Shown here: one piece after another, positions 52,211 through 61,679 of the stretch
How positions within the stretch are numbered: the stretch's first letter is position 1
How the letters are laid out: each line of letters starts with the position of its first letter
Source of the DNA: Natrinema longum
GTDB lineage: Archaea > Halobacteriota > Halobacteria > Halobacteriales > Natrialbaceae
Assembly: GCF_017352095.1 (NCBI RefSeq)
Contig: NZ_CP071463.1
Location: forward strand, 992,001-1,056,000
DNA length: 64,000 nucleotides
Direction of reading: 5' to 3'
The notes under the pieces: generated by a model
Databases searched by the model: none
Told to the model about the DNA's origin: nothing
What the model saw: the letters and a program-made list of their open reading frames with translations, nothing else
Translations under genes and position numbers: made by a program

Positions 52211-55200
52211 GCCAGCAAACCGAAGATTCACCGGCCAGCGGAGAGATGCCCCACTACTGGGACGACGACGAAGTCGACCACTTCATCACGTCGGAAGCCC
52301 ACACGAAGAAGAAGACGCCCGAACAGTTCCGAGAGACCCACGTCGACATCGATCGTATTTACGCAGACACGCTGACCCCACTCGGTATCTCGGGCGACTT
52401 CGTCACCCAAGAGAACGTACTCGACGCGATTACTGCCTCGAATATCGACGACCCGAACCGTATTTTCATCCTCCGTGGTGAACCAGGGTCGGGGAAAAGC
52501 CAGCTCTGTGAGTGGACGAAGTACCAGATAAATGGGTACGGCAAGGATGACGACGGTGTTGAAGACTACGTCGCCCTGCACGTCTCCCGTAGCCAGACCC
52601 GAATGGATCAGATCATCGATGTCCTCACTGAGCCACTCGATGTCGACACCGATGTCAGAAACATCGATGATCTCGACCCTGCCGATGCGGCGAGTGCTAT
52701 CGTCGAGTATATGCGCGGCATCTGGTCAACCGAGCACTTTTCGGACCAAGAGATACAGGAGCTGACCGAGAACAGAGGCGATAATAGCGACCTGCGAGAA
52801 ATCTTCGCCAAGAATATCAGGGAGTATCAGGAGGCTCTCGATTCTCGTGACGAGAATCCTGACTTCAATCTGCTAACCCGCGCAGATTTCCGTACTCTAC
52901 GCCTGCAACTGAGCTTCAGTACGAAGCTCACGGAGAACAAAGACGTTCTGTACTCTGTCCTGAAGAACGAGGCTCACGAATACCTTTCCCGCAATCTCGT
53001 GGGCGACTTCAAGGAACAGCTACAGCAATACTCGGAGATGTATCAGGAGCGAGGTATCCGGCCGGTACTCATCTGTGAGGACCTCACGACGTTCAGCGTC
53101 CTGAAAGAGCAACTTCTGGATCACATCTTCGAACTCAGTAGTAGCAGCTACGACATCGTTCTCGGTTGGACGGTCGGCTGGGAGCAGGACAACATCGACG
53201 ACGCCCTCGCTCGCGAAGACGCAGCGACGTACATGCAAGGGCGATCCGAGGGGTACCTAACGATGACCGACGAGAACGGCGAGGCGTACTTCCTCGACGA
53301 CGATGCTTCGGTAGCTCTCGCCCGATCGTATCTAGGTGCCATCAAACGGAATTCTGATGCGGCAGACGCGCCTCAGGACGTCGCAGAAGCTTTCGACGGT
53401 TTGTACCCGTTCAACGAGCGCTTCATACACGTCGCTTATCGACAGCTAAACGACGAAGGAAGCAACCGGAAGACGCCTCGACTGTTGCTTCTTCGAGTGG
53501 TCAAGCACTGTCTCAAGTCGACGTGGGCACCTTACGAAGCGATGAAGTCGAACTCGTTCGTCGACACGCCGACCTTCGAGATCGACATGAAATACGACCA
53601 AATCTACCAAGACGTCAGCCGCTGGTACGGAGTACCTGTCGAGGACGGCGTCGGGGTCAAGGTCGGCATCTTCGAAACGTTCGGCATCGAACTACCGGAC
53701 GACGACATTGCCGCTGTGAAAGGCGATTACGTCGTGTTCGACAAGGGCAAAGGGAGTGCGGTACTCGATAAGATCAAGAATCCGCCGGTACCGGATCACG
53801 AGGTCGATACCGAGGACGACGAAGACGACAAAGAAAGCAACTCTCCTGAGGGCGAAGAAGGCAAAGAAGCAGCAGACGACGAGGAGCCAGAAGACGAGCA
53901 GGTTGAGGTCATCGACGAACCAGAACTGAGCGAGGAAGAACGCGAGCGACAGCGAAAATTCCAAGAGTTCCAAGACTGGGTCACGAGCGGCGAGGAGTAT
54001 CCCAGTTCGGACACGCTCCACGACGGCGCAGTCGCCGTTCTCAAACGGTGGCACAACCCCACACGCCTGAGTAATCCGAACTCCTCGACGCGGTCGGTCG
54101 GTGGGATCTACTACGCTCGCGGCGACAGTATCCCGGTCTCCATTCAGGGGGACCAACAACGTCAGGCTAGCGTCGACATCGAACTCGAATGGGGTGCAGA
54201 ACACGCCGATCTCTATACTCCGATGCTGGAGTACGGACTGTTCGATATGTTCGATCCAACGACGACGAACTTCGATCAGCTCCGTGCGTGGGCAGACACT
54301 AACGTCGCCCAGTTTCAGCATGAAATGCGCGAAGAGATCGAGGACTGTCTACCCGAGGAGCTCACGATAGAGAAAACGCTGGTCCTCGCACAGTTCTTCC
54401 TTATCAACGCTGCCCGTGGTGTGGAGGTCGACGACGATCAGATTCCCACAGAAATCGCCTTCGAGGAGTACGACAGCAACCAGTCGTACGGTAAACCGAT
54501 CGTCGAAAACTTCGATCGAGATAGCGCGTTTGGACAGGCGTTCACCAACCTCACCGTGTCGTCGGGAGATATTAGTGACCTCATCGAGGGGTTCTTCCTC
54601 CTCAAATCGAACGTCGTAGACTACGAGCGCCTGTCTGAAGCACGTAGGGAGGTTGCCGAAGACCTAGAGGCACACGTCGACGCTGCGATGGTCATCGATA
54701 CCGACGAACTCGCTGACGCGTACAAAGTCGGAACGACGCGAAATAACGCCAATACCAAGGTATCGAGTCTCTTCGATCGGATTTCGGATTACGCAGCAGA
54801 ACTCCAGCGGCTCACGGTCGACGACGACGCATCACACATCCAAAAGGCGCTTGAACCCGTTGAACGGTGGTACGACAGCGGCCATACGGTCGATCAGCTC
54901 GCAGAGTGGTTCGAGACGTTGTATCAGTGCGCAGGTGCGATGGACGTGCCGATCAAGTCGAGTTACGAGGACGCCTACGAACTGCTCACCGAATCACCGG
55001 AGGAAGTGAAGCTCACGGCCTTCCGTGATGACGTCGAGCAGTTCCGGAACATGGGCGACGCAACCGGTGTGACGTTCATCGCCCGACTTCACGACTTCGC
55101 CCGGAGCCAGGACGAACAAGCAGCGTGGGAGATATACGGGGCGTTCGACTCGCTGATCAGCGATCTCCAAGATCAGGAACACGCTACCGGGGCCGATCTC

Positions 55201-55284
55201 GAACATCGCATCAAGCAACTCAGCGAGTACAGTAACTACGAGCAGAAGCGCCAGTCGATCGTCTCTCTGACGGAGGATCTGTAA
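52207..55284 (+). CDS. Defence-like operon gene C, large P-loop ATPase (DpdH/BrxC-like layout)
   Basis: 1025 aa. Walker A GEPGSGKS at residues 91-98 and a Walker-B-like strand PVLICED at 286-292, followed by SYDIVLGWTVGWE as a sensor-like strand, define an AAA+/STAND-type ATPase in the first 350 residues. Residues about 527-590 are a very acidic linker (TEDDEDDKESNSPEGEEGKE). The C-terminal 400 residues are helical, with no known catalytic motif. It is coupled to gene B by an ATGA-type overlap and lies 1 bp from gene D. It probably powers assembly or movement on DNA. Named homology is not established. Confidence 0.82.
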   Translation: MSQQTEDSPASGEMPHYWDDDEVDHFITSEAHTKKKTPEQFRETHVDIDRIYADTLTPLGISGDFVTQENVLDAITASNIDDPNRIFILRGEPGSGKSQLCEWTKYQINGYGKDDDGVEDYVALHVSRSQTRMDQIIDVLTEPLDVDTDVRNIDDLDPADAASAIVEYMRGIWSTEHFSDQEIQELTENRGDNSDLREIFAKNIREYQEALDSRDENPDFNLLTRADFRTLRLQLSFSTKLTENKDVLYSVLKNEAHEYLSRNLVGDFKEQLQQYSEMYQERGIRPVLICEDLTTFSVLKEQLLDHIFELSSSSYDIVLGWTVGWEQDNIDDALAREDAATYMQGRSEGYLTMTDENGEAYFLDDDASVALARSYLGAIKRNSDAADAPQDVAEAFDGLYPFNERFIHVAYRQLNDEGSNRKTPRLLLLRVVKHCLKSTWAPYEAMKSNSFVDTPTFEIDMKYDQIYQDVSRWYGVPVEDGVGVKVGIFETFGIELPDDDIAAVKGDYVVFDKGKGSAVLDKIKNPPVPDHEVDTEDDEDDKESNSPEGEEGKEAADDEEPEDEQVEVIDEPELSEEERERQRKFQEFQDWVTSGEEYPSSDTLHDGAVAVLKRWHNPTRLSNPNSSTRSVGGIYYARGDSIPVSIQGDQQRQASVDIELEWGAEHADLYTPMLEYGLFDMFDPTTTNFDQLRAWADTNVAQFQHEMREEIEDCLPEELTIEKTLVLAQFFLINAARGVEVDDDQIPTEIAFEEYDSNQSYGKPIVENFDRDSAFGQAFTNLTVSSGDISDLIEGFFLLKSNVVDYERLSEARREVAEDLEAHVDAAMVIDTDELADAYKVGTTRNNANTKVSSLFDRISDYAAELQRLTVDDDASHIQKALEPVERWYDSGHTVDQLAEWFETLYQCAGAMDVPIKSSYEDAYELLTESPEEVKLTAFRDDVEQFRNMGDATGVTFIARLHDFARSQDEQAAWEIYGAFDSLISDLQDQEHATGADLEHRIKQLSEYSNYEQKRQSIVSLTEDL

Positions 55285-55285
55285 A

Positions 55286-56122
55286 ATGAGCGAATCGAAA
55301 TCACTACCGACGGCTGTTGACGCCCTCGAAGACAAGGCTCGAGAACACAAGCAGGCACAGAACACGCAGTATCACGTCTCTGTCGCGCGGCACAACATCA
55401 GTGAGGTGAACGACGAACTCGACGAACTCGCTGAGCGCCTTCGAGACCTAAAATACTACAAGACAGTGCTTGAGGAGGCCTTCGACGGTTCCGCGCCATC
55501 GATGACCAGTAGTGCGGTTCAGGTGGCGGAGAAAGGGGTCGAGGTGACTCAAGAGGATCTGCTCGAGAACGTCCAGAGCGACGATATGGGCGAGGGGAAC
55601 GCAGAACTCGACGATCTTGGCGCAGACGGTCAGAACGACCTCGAAGTCCAACTGACACCGGACGTCGAGACGCAGATCAAGCAGATTCGGTCGGCGAAGA
55701 AGCAGGTAAAGAACGTCACCGAAACCATTGAGGGTCAACTCGACAGCAAGCGCGACGAGTGGAGTACAAAGGTCGCAGCGGCAGAGGAACTCCAGAAGAT
55801 CCTCGGTGGGCAGGACTCGGACTTCGCGCGTACACTCAACCACATGCACACGTTGCTGACACGAGAGTTGATGGACTTGAGCGGAAGCGCCACGAGTTTC
55901 GTGTCAAAGTGGGATAACGCCACCAGCGACTGGGAGAAACATCAATCGCTCCAGAGCTTCGACGACTTTCAAGAGAAACACGACCTCTCAGACTCCACAA
56001 TCGAGGACGTAAAGACGCTCAGTAAGTCACAACAGCTTACGTTGGCGGATGTCTCGCTCGACTCGCTCGAGGAGATGAAGCGCGTGGATGAACTGGAGTC
56101 GGCGGTGGAACTCAACCTGTAA
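55286..56122 (+). CDS. Defence-like operon gene D, coiled-coil protein
   Basis: 278 aa, almost entirely helical and acidic. Heptad regions lie at residues about 25-65 (NISEVNDELDELAERLRDLK) and 125-175 (QIKQIRSAKKQVKNVTETIE). A Gly/Asp-rich hinge separates them. No enzyme motif is present. It sits between the ATPase and the helicase, 1 bp and 2 bp from its neighbours, and probably bridges them. A protein of this size and place (DpdI) exists in Dpd systems; the match is positional only. Confidence 0.78.
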   Translation: MSESKSLPTAVDALEDKAREHKQAQNTQYHVSVARHNISEVNDELDELAERLRDLKYYKTVLEEAFDGSAPSMTSSAVQVAEKGVEVTQEDLLENVQSDDMGEGNAELDDLGADGQNDLEVQLTPDVETQIKQIRSAKKQVKNVTETIEGQLDSKRDEWSTKVAAAEELQKILGGQDSDFARTLNHMHTLLTRELMDLSGSATSFVSKWDNATSDWEKHQSLQSFDDFQEKHDLSDSTIEDVKTLSKSQQLTLADVSLDSLEEMKRVDELESAVELNL

Positions 56123-56124
56123 CG

Positions 56125-59100
56125 ATGAAGGATCCCGTCGCCAGCGCGGAACAAATGCAGGCTGCATACCACGACTACTTTATCGGTCGTGGGGGACGAG
56201 CTGCGCGTAGTGTCGCTAATCGCCTGGCGGACGGCGAGGACGACATCACGGGGATGCGCGGCCCCTACCTTCAGGCACTCGACATCCCGAACTGGAGCGG
56301 CCGTTCGTGGGACGCGTTCGCCAGGTCGGCACGTCTCGAGCCGCATATCCGCCGGGCTTTCTCGAAGATCGGCTTCGAGCGGCTCTACGACTTCCAGGAG
56401 CGTAGTATCGAGGCCATTCTCGAGGGAAATGATACCGTCATTACTGCCGCGACGGGACGAGGAAAAACTGAAGCGTGGCTCATTCCTATCCTCAACCGCA
56501 TCCTCGAAGACAAACGGCACAGTGACGGGGGAGACGACACGAGCGTCAAGGCTACGCTCATCTATCCAACAAAGGCACTTGCGCAGGACCAGTTGAAACG
56601 TCTCCTCCAGTACCTCTACCTCATCAACAACCACCTACGGTCGGAACAACAGATCACCGTCGGTATTTACGACGGTGATACCCCGCGGAATGTCGGCGAA
56701 TCAGGCTCCGAAGGGTACCTCAATGCGACCTTCCGTCACTTCGAGTGCCCTGGGTACAATGACGAACTCGACAAATGCCAAGACTGCGGTGGTGGTGTTC
56801 GGATCCGAAACACCGGCGCTCGGTTCAAACTCATTCCAGAGAAAGCGCACTGTGAAGACGATGAACCGCACGACGTTCCGCTCGATTTCCTGCGGCTAAC
56901 GAAGAACGACATCCTCGAGAACGGCGTTGACATCCTGCTCACCAACCCGGACACGATCAACTACCGACTCATCAACACTAACGCCGAAGACGAACACGAG
57001 CGGTTCGTCTACGAACCCGAGTTCCTCGTCTTCGACGAGGTCCACACCTACGACGGCCTGTTCGGGAGCTACACGTCGACGCTGATGAAGCGAATCCAGT
57101 CGCTCCGCGAGGAACGCGGCCTTGACGACTTACAACTCGTCGCGAGCAGTGCGACCGTCGAGAACGACGTCGAGTTGTTCCAGAAGGTTAGCGGTGCCGT
57201 CGATGTCAAACAGGTGAGTGAGTCACCACGCGACCTCGATGGGGAGGTTCCGGACGATGTTCCGGAAGAGCTAATGTCGCACAGTCTGTCCGTCGACCGC
57301 ATTCTGCGTGCGACGGCCGCGCCGGACGACGTTGTTCCGGGCCTCGATGCGTTCGACTACACGCTGGAGGATGCATCGAGTTACGACCGTGACCGCCGGG
57401 AGACGCTAGTGAGTGACGCTCTCTTCGACCATCTCACCGAGGTCGAGGATGACCTCGGCGCACAGGTCGTTCGCTACGTCCACCAGTTGCTGTACGACGA
57501 GCCGCTCACACGGTCCCAACTACACGACGAGTTAGCGACGACGCTGAATCTCGACACCGATGAAGCATCGAAACTGGTGTCGAACGTCCGGACCCTCGGT
57601 GAGTTTTCCGGTATGCTGGAGAACCGAAGTCACGTGTTCTCTTGGCCGATCGACGGCTTCTATACGTGTCCATCGTGTGACGCGACGTACCGCTCCCCAC
57701 AGGACGACTGTAACGAGTGTGGATTCGACTTCGTCACGCGCTCTACCTACTGCCGACACTGTAGCGACGAACACCTTGTCGGATGGTACTGTCCAGGCTG
57801 CGACCAACTAGAGCCGTACACGCCGACCGAACACGGGACGATCGACCAAGACGAGGAACACGTCTGCCGCCGATGTGAGGAAGCGCGCGACGATGTCGTC
57901 CAGATGGTTCGTACGACGTTCCAGCCGTTCCTCGAGTGCCTCGACTGTGGACTCCGAACCGAGCGAACGACGACCCGTGACTGTCCCGAGTGCGGTTCCA
58001 AGACCGTCAGGACCGACGATAAGACGTTCACCTGCGTTAATCCGAAGTGTGAGTCGGCTCACGAGATCGAGCGAGTCTGCGACAGCTGTGACGGGTCCGA
58101 CTTCGGACTAGCTACTGTTGCGAATCGATTCGATTGCCCGGAATGTGGCGCGACTTACGAACACCCCGAGCAGGCCCCTGACCAGTGTGTCGACTGTGGT
58201 TCCTCACTCACCTCGACGAGGTTCCTTCCCTGGGTCTGTGGGAGCGACGATTGTAGCCGGGTCCTCTTCGATGATTCCCCCAATCAATGCGACTGTGGCA
58301 CATCGTCGTTCGTAAAGCGCGGACTCTTCGAGATTCACGACGACCAACACTGCCGTTCGTGTGAGACGGCATTCCTCGGCGACGAGGGTTGCAACTGTGA
58401 CGATCCGGACATTCATCCGCGGACCGGTCACCATCAGGCCTACAAGACGATCGACACCAGTGGGTGGATTCACACGATGAGTTCGCAGCCGTCGGCTGTC
58501 CCGTGCCCGCATCCGTATGCCCGGTACGAGATTGACCGCCGGTTCGACGAACTGATGCGAGGTCCGAGCAACCTCGCGGTGACCACCTCGCAGTACATGT
58601 TGCGCCGCGTGGCCGACGAGGAAGGCCAACAGGCGGCGAAGCTCCTGTCGTTCGCTGACTCTCACCGTGACATGAAGGAGCTCAGTCGTGACTTCTCGGA
58701 ACCAGAGGTCGAGACCCTTCTCGATCAACTGTTAATCGAAAGTGCGTCGTCCCGTAATGACGGGAACGACTGGACACCGTTTAATCAAGTCCTCGAGGAT
58801 GCGGCGAACATCGTCGACGAGGTAAACGATGCACTGGAACCGCCGCGAGTCGCGAGGAGTGTCGAGTTTGACCTGAAGTCACGATTGAAAGATCAGCCCC
58901 GAAAGCGCTGGGACGACGATGACGCGCTTCGGGATCGACTCACCCGACGCGCACTCGAACACACCTACAGCCAGCGTTTGGGCGAGCGGGACGGCTCCCT
59001 CACCGAAGAAGGACTGCTCGATGTCCGCTTTGCCCCAGGTCTCGACGAACTCGATGGTGATGAGCGCGCTATCGTCCGCGAACTCGCCGACGAAGGCAAT

Positions 59101-61653
59101 GACTATCGTGTCGCAAACTTCGACCATCCGAGTCCCGACAGGCCCGCCGAAGCAGTCGTCGACGAACTGGTCGACCGCAATATCCTCTCCTACGGGCACT
59201 CTGATGACTACGTCTCGTTCGATCCGTCGGCGCTCGCTGTTACGGTTGCGGGCGACGGTGATGGTATTCGGTTCGACCCTGATACTGAGCGGTACTACAC
59301 GATGCTCCAGCACCAGTTTGGTCTAGATACGCAGTCCACTGTTCAGTCCGGAACGTCGCTCGCCGAACGTGCCTCGACCTCCCATCCCCGGTTCACACAG
59401 CGTGCCCACCGTGCCGAATACTCAGAGACGCGGATTCTCATCTCTGAGGAGTATCTCGGGGCGACGAATAAGCGCAAACGTCGGGAGTTAGAGTACCTCT
59501 TCCGCGAGGAGAACTACCCCCACCACCTCTCTTCGGGACCGACGATGGAACTCGGAGTCGACATCGGCGACCTCGACGCACTCCTGCTGTATGGGACGCC
59601 GCCGAACATGAACGCGTACCTCCAGCGGGTCGGGCGTGCGGGGCGCAGCTCCCATTCTTCGATGGTTCACTCGGTCAGTCAGCGCAACCCGATCGACTAC
59701 TACTACTACGACCACCCGGACGAACTCATCGACACCGATCCGACTCCAGTACCGCTCAACGAACACAACGAGGAGGTCCTACGCGTTTCGCTGTCGTGGG
59801 GGATCTTCGACTACGTGGCGGCTAACTTCACTATTCCGTGGGATGTCAGTCGACACGGTAGCGCGCGGTCGATCGATGGTGGAGATACCTATCACCGTCG
59901 GAGCATGCTTAACGAGAGCGAACGTGACGACGCCAGTAAACTGACCCACGTCATGTCCCTCGGTGCCGACACGCTGTCGCTCGGCAGCGACGACTCAAAA
60001 CTCGACGTACTCGGCGAAGTCGTCGACGACTACGAACGAGACATCGCCGACTACCTTGAATCTCTCCTCGACTACCGCTACTGCGAAGAATGTGAGCGGC
60101 GGTACGCTACTGACGACGACCGCGAAACGTGTACCAACAGTGACTGTGATGGAGAAATCCTGCACGCTCAGAGCGAGTTCGGCCACCTTGTCGACGACGT
60201 TCTCGCGAACTTTGACGAGCGCTACATCACTGGATACCGTGAATACAAACGGGGACTGGAAAGTGAGTTGTCCGACCTGAAACGACGTAACTCTCGATTG
60301 CGTCGTGACCAGCAGCGGGCCGGGTCAGACGAACGGGCACGCATCATGCGCGAACGCCGGGGCCTCAAGGACCGCATCGAGGTTCTCGAGGACTACCTCT
60401 CTGATCTGGGTGGTGCGAGCTACTTCGACTTCCTCAGAGAGTCCCGTGAAAGCAAATACGACTTCTCGATGCGGAGCGTCGCCACGACGGCCGGTCTGTC
60501 CCTGGTCGACGAAGGGTACAACCGCCGGAACGTCGGCGATCAGGGGAGCGGCCGCGCGATGCAGATGGCGCTCTCAGAACTCCACCCCGGTGCCGCCTAC
60601 CTTGACGGCGGGGAGACGTACACCGTCTCGCGCGTCCGACTCGACGACAAGGCTAGCTCGGACCTCCGTGATACCGTGAGCGAAGCCGTCGACGGAGATC
60701 ACCTGGCCGAGGAACTCGTCTGTCCGGCGTGCCACACCTCGCACGACCTCGACGCTGACGGGTGTGATTGCGATAACGATGTGCCGCTCAAGCGACGCCG
60801 ACTGGCGGTACTCGATTCGGTCGATGCCTACCACGACAACCTCAAACTGACCGCAGAGGGTGACGAAGCGCGCTACCTCCACGACGAACCGAACAAACCG
60901 ATCCAGAACACGTACGCCGAGCGGGAGACGTCGATACTCGAGTTCGACTCTGAACGGACGTTCGAACTCCAGGATGCCGATGGCGATCCTCTCGGGACGA
61001 TCGAGTACGGCGATTACTCGGTCCTGCTGCATACGAAGAGCTACAAGACGAAGTACAAGTCCGGTGAGGTCGATCCGAGGCCGACAGCCTTCGAGGTATG
61101 CGGTGAAGAGAACTGTCCAGGCGTCATCTATCGTGACGATGACGACGAGCGTCGGTGCAGCGCCGACTCCGACCACTTCCCTAACGGCCGCGGGGCTGAC
61201 TCCGAGTTCATCCGCCTTGGATACCAGTACGATACTCAGGGTGTCCGAGTTGACCTCAATGACCGCGACCTGTCGCACACGTTGGCACATGGCCTCCGAG
61301 TCGCGCTGCAATACCTCGGCGGCGTCAACATTCGTGACCTCGCCGAATATGTCGGCGAGGAGCATGTAGATGTCTTCGAGTCTCAGGAAGGCGGGTCCGA
61401 TGTCGCGCGTCTCCTCTTCGAGCGGACGGACGGAGAGTTCCGGGCGTTCCACCGTGCAGTCGGGCTTATGCGCGATCAGTTCGACTGTGACTGCGAGAAC
61501 GGGTGTCCGTCCTGTCTCTACCAATACGGCTGTGACGTCAGGAACGACCAGCGGTCGTTCGACCGAGAACGTCTTCGAGACATCCTCGCCAACGGTAGCG
61601 TGATCATTCAACCGATCACGAACCACGAAATCGACGAACAGCTCACCGACTGA
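56125..61653 (+). CDS. Defence-like operon gene E, giant DUF1998-type helicase with a zinc-knuckle array
   Basis: 1842 aa. SF2 motifs: Q91 (YDFQERS), motif I ATGRGKT (109-115), motif Ia YPTKALAQDQ, motif II DEVH (304-307), motif III SSATVE, then the second RecA lobe with ELGVDIGDLDALLLYG and motif VI QRVGRAGR (1167-1174). The C-terminus has the Cys cluster of the DUF1998/MrfA family (C1788, C1790, C1794, C1797, C1803). Between the lobes, residues about 515-757, lie about eight pairs of zinc knuckles (for example CRHCSDEHLVGWYCPGC). It is presumably a DNA translocase or helicase. It is preceded by gene D at 2 bp and followed by a paralogue. Confidence 0.88.
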   Translation: MKDPVASAEQMQAAYHDYFIGRGGRAARSVANRLADGEDDITGMRGPYLQALDIPNWSGRSWDAFARSARLEPHIRRAFSKIGFERLYDFQERSIEAILEGNDTVITAATGRGKTEAWLIPILNRILEDKRHSDGGDDTSVKATLIYPTKALAQDQLKRLLQYLYLINNHLRSEQQITVGIYDGDTPRNVGESGSEGYLNATFRHFECPGYNDELDKCQDCGGGVRIRNTGARFKLIPEKAHCEDDEPHDVPLDFLRLTKNDILENGVDILLTNPDTINYRLINTNAEDEHERFVYEPEFLVFDEVHTYDGLFGSYTSTLMKRIQSLREERGLDDLQLVASSATVENDVELFQKVSGAVDVKQVSESPRDLDGEVPDDVPEELMSHSLSVDRILRATAAPDDVVPGLDAFDYTLEDASSYDRDRRETLVSDALFDHLTEVEDDLGAQVVRYVHQLLYDEPLTRSQLHDELATTLNLDTDEASKLVSNVRTLGEFSGMLENRSHVFSWPIDGFYTCPSCDATYRSPQDDCNECGFDFVTRSTYCRHCSDEHLVGWYCPGCDQLEPYTPTEHGTIDQDEEHVCRRCEEARDDVVQMVRTTFQPFLECLDCGLRTERTTTRDCPECGSKTVRTDDKTFTCVNPKCESAHEIERVCDSCDGSDFGLATVANRFDCPECGATYEHPEQAPDQCVDCGSSLTSTRFLPWVCGSDDCSRVLFDDSPNQCDCGTSSFVKRGLFEIHDDQHCRSCETAFLGDEGCNCDDPDIHPRTGHHQAYKTIDTSGWIHTMSSQPSAVPCPHPYARYEIDRRFDELMRGPSNLAVTTSQYMLRRVADEEGQQAAKLLSFADSHRDMKELSRDFSEPEVETLLDQLLIESASSRNDGNDWTPFNQVLEDAANIVDEVNDALEPPRVARSVEFDLKSRLKDQPRKRWDDDDALRDRLTRRALEHTYSQRLGERDGSLTEEGLLDVRFAPGLDELDGDERAIVRELADEGNDYRVANFDHPSPDRPAEAVVDELVDRNILSYGHSDDYVSFDPSALAVTVAGDGDGIRFDPDTERYYTMLQHQFGLDTQSTVQSGTSLAERASTSHPRFTQRAHRAEYSETRILISEEYLGATNKRKRRELEYLFREENYPHHLSSGPTMELGVDIGDLDALLLYGTPPNMNAYLQRVGRAGRSSHSSMVHSVSQRNPIDYYYYDHPDELIDTDPTPVPLNEHNEEVLRVSLSWGIFDYVAANFTIPWDVSRHGSARSIDGGDTYHRRSMLNESERDDASKLTHVMSLGADTLSLGSDDSKLDVLGEVVDDYERDIADYLESLLDYRYCEECERRYATDDDRETCTNSDCDGEILHAQSEFGHLVDDVLANFDERYITGYREYKRGLESELSDLKRRNSRLRRDQQRAGSDERARIMRERRGLKDRIEVLEDYLSDLGGASYFDFLRESRESKYDFSMRSVATTAGLSLVDEGYNRRNVGDQGSGRAMQMALSELHPGAAYLDGGETYTVSRVRLDDKASSDLRDTVSEAVDGDHLAEELVCPACHTSHDLDADGCDCDNDVPLKRRRLAVLDSVDAYHDNLKLTAEGDEARYLHDEPNKPIQNTYAERETSILEFDSERTFELQDADGDPLGTIEYGDYSVLLHTKSYKTKYKSGEVDPRPTAFEVCGEENCPGVIYRDDDDERRCSADSDHFPNGRGADSEFIRLGYQYDTQGVRVDLNDRDLSHTLAHGLRVALQYLGGVNIRDLAEYVGEEHVDVFESQEGGSDVARLLFERTDGEFRAFHRAVGLMRDQFDCDCENGCPSCLYQYGCDVRNDQRSFDRERLRDILANGSVIIQPITNHEIDEQLTD

Positions 61654-61679
61654 CCAACATCCCACACCAATTGCCACCG

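Noticed and set aside
52207-61653. Assignment of the operon as DISARM on the strength of a DUF1998 helicase
   Set aside because: DISARM needs DrmB, DrmC (PLD) and a methylase. None is visible here, and the helicase size and gene order fit Dpd-like or other layouts better.
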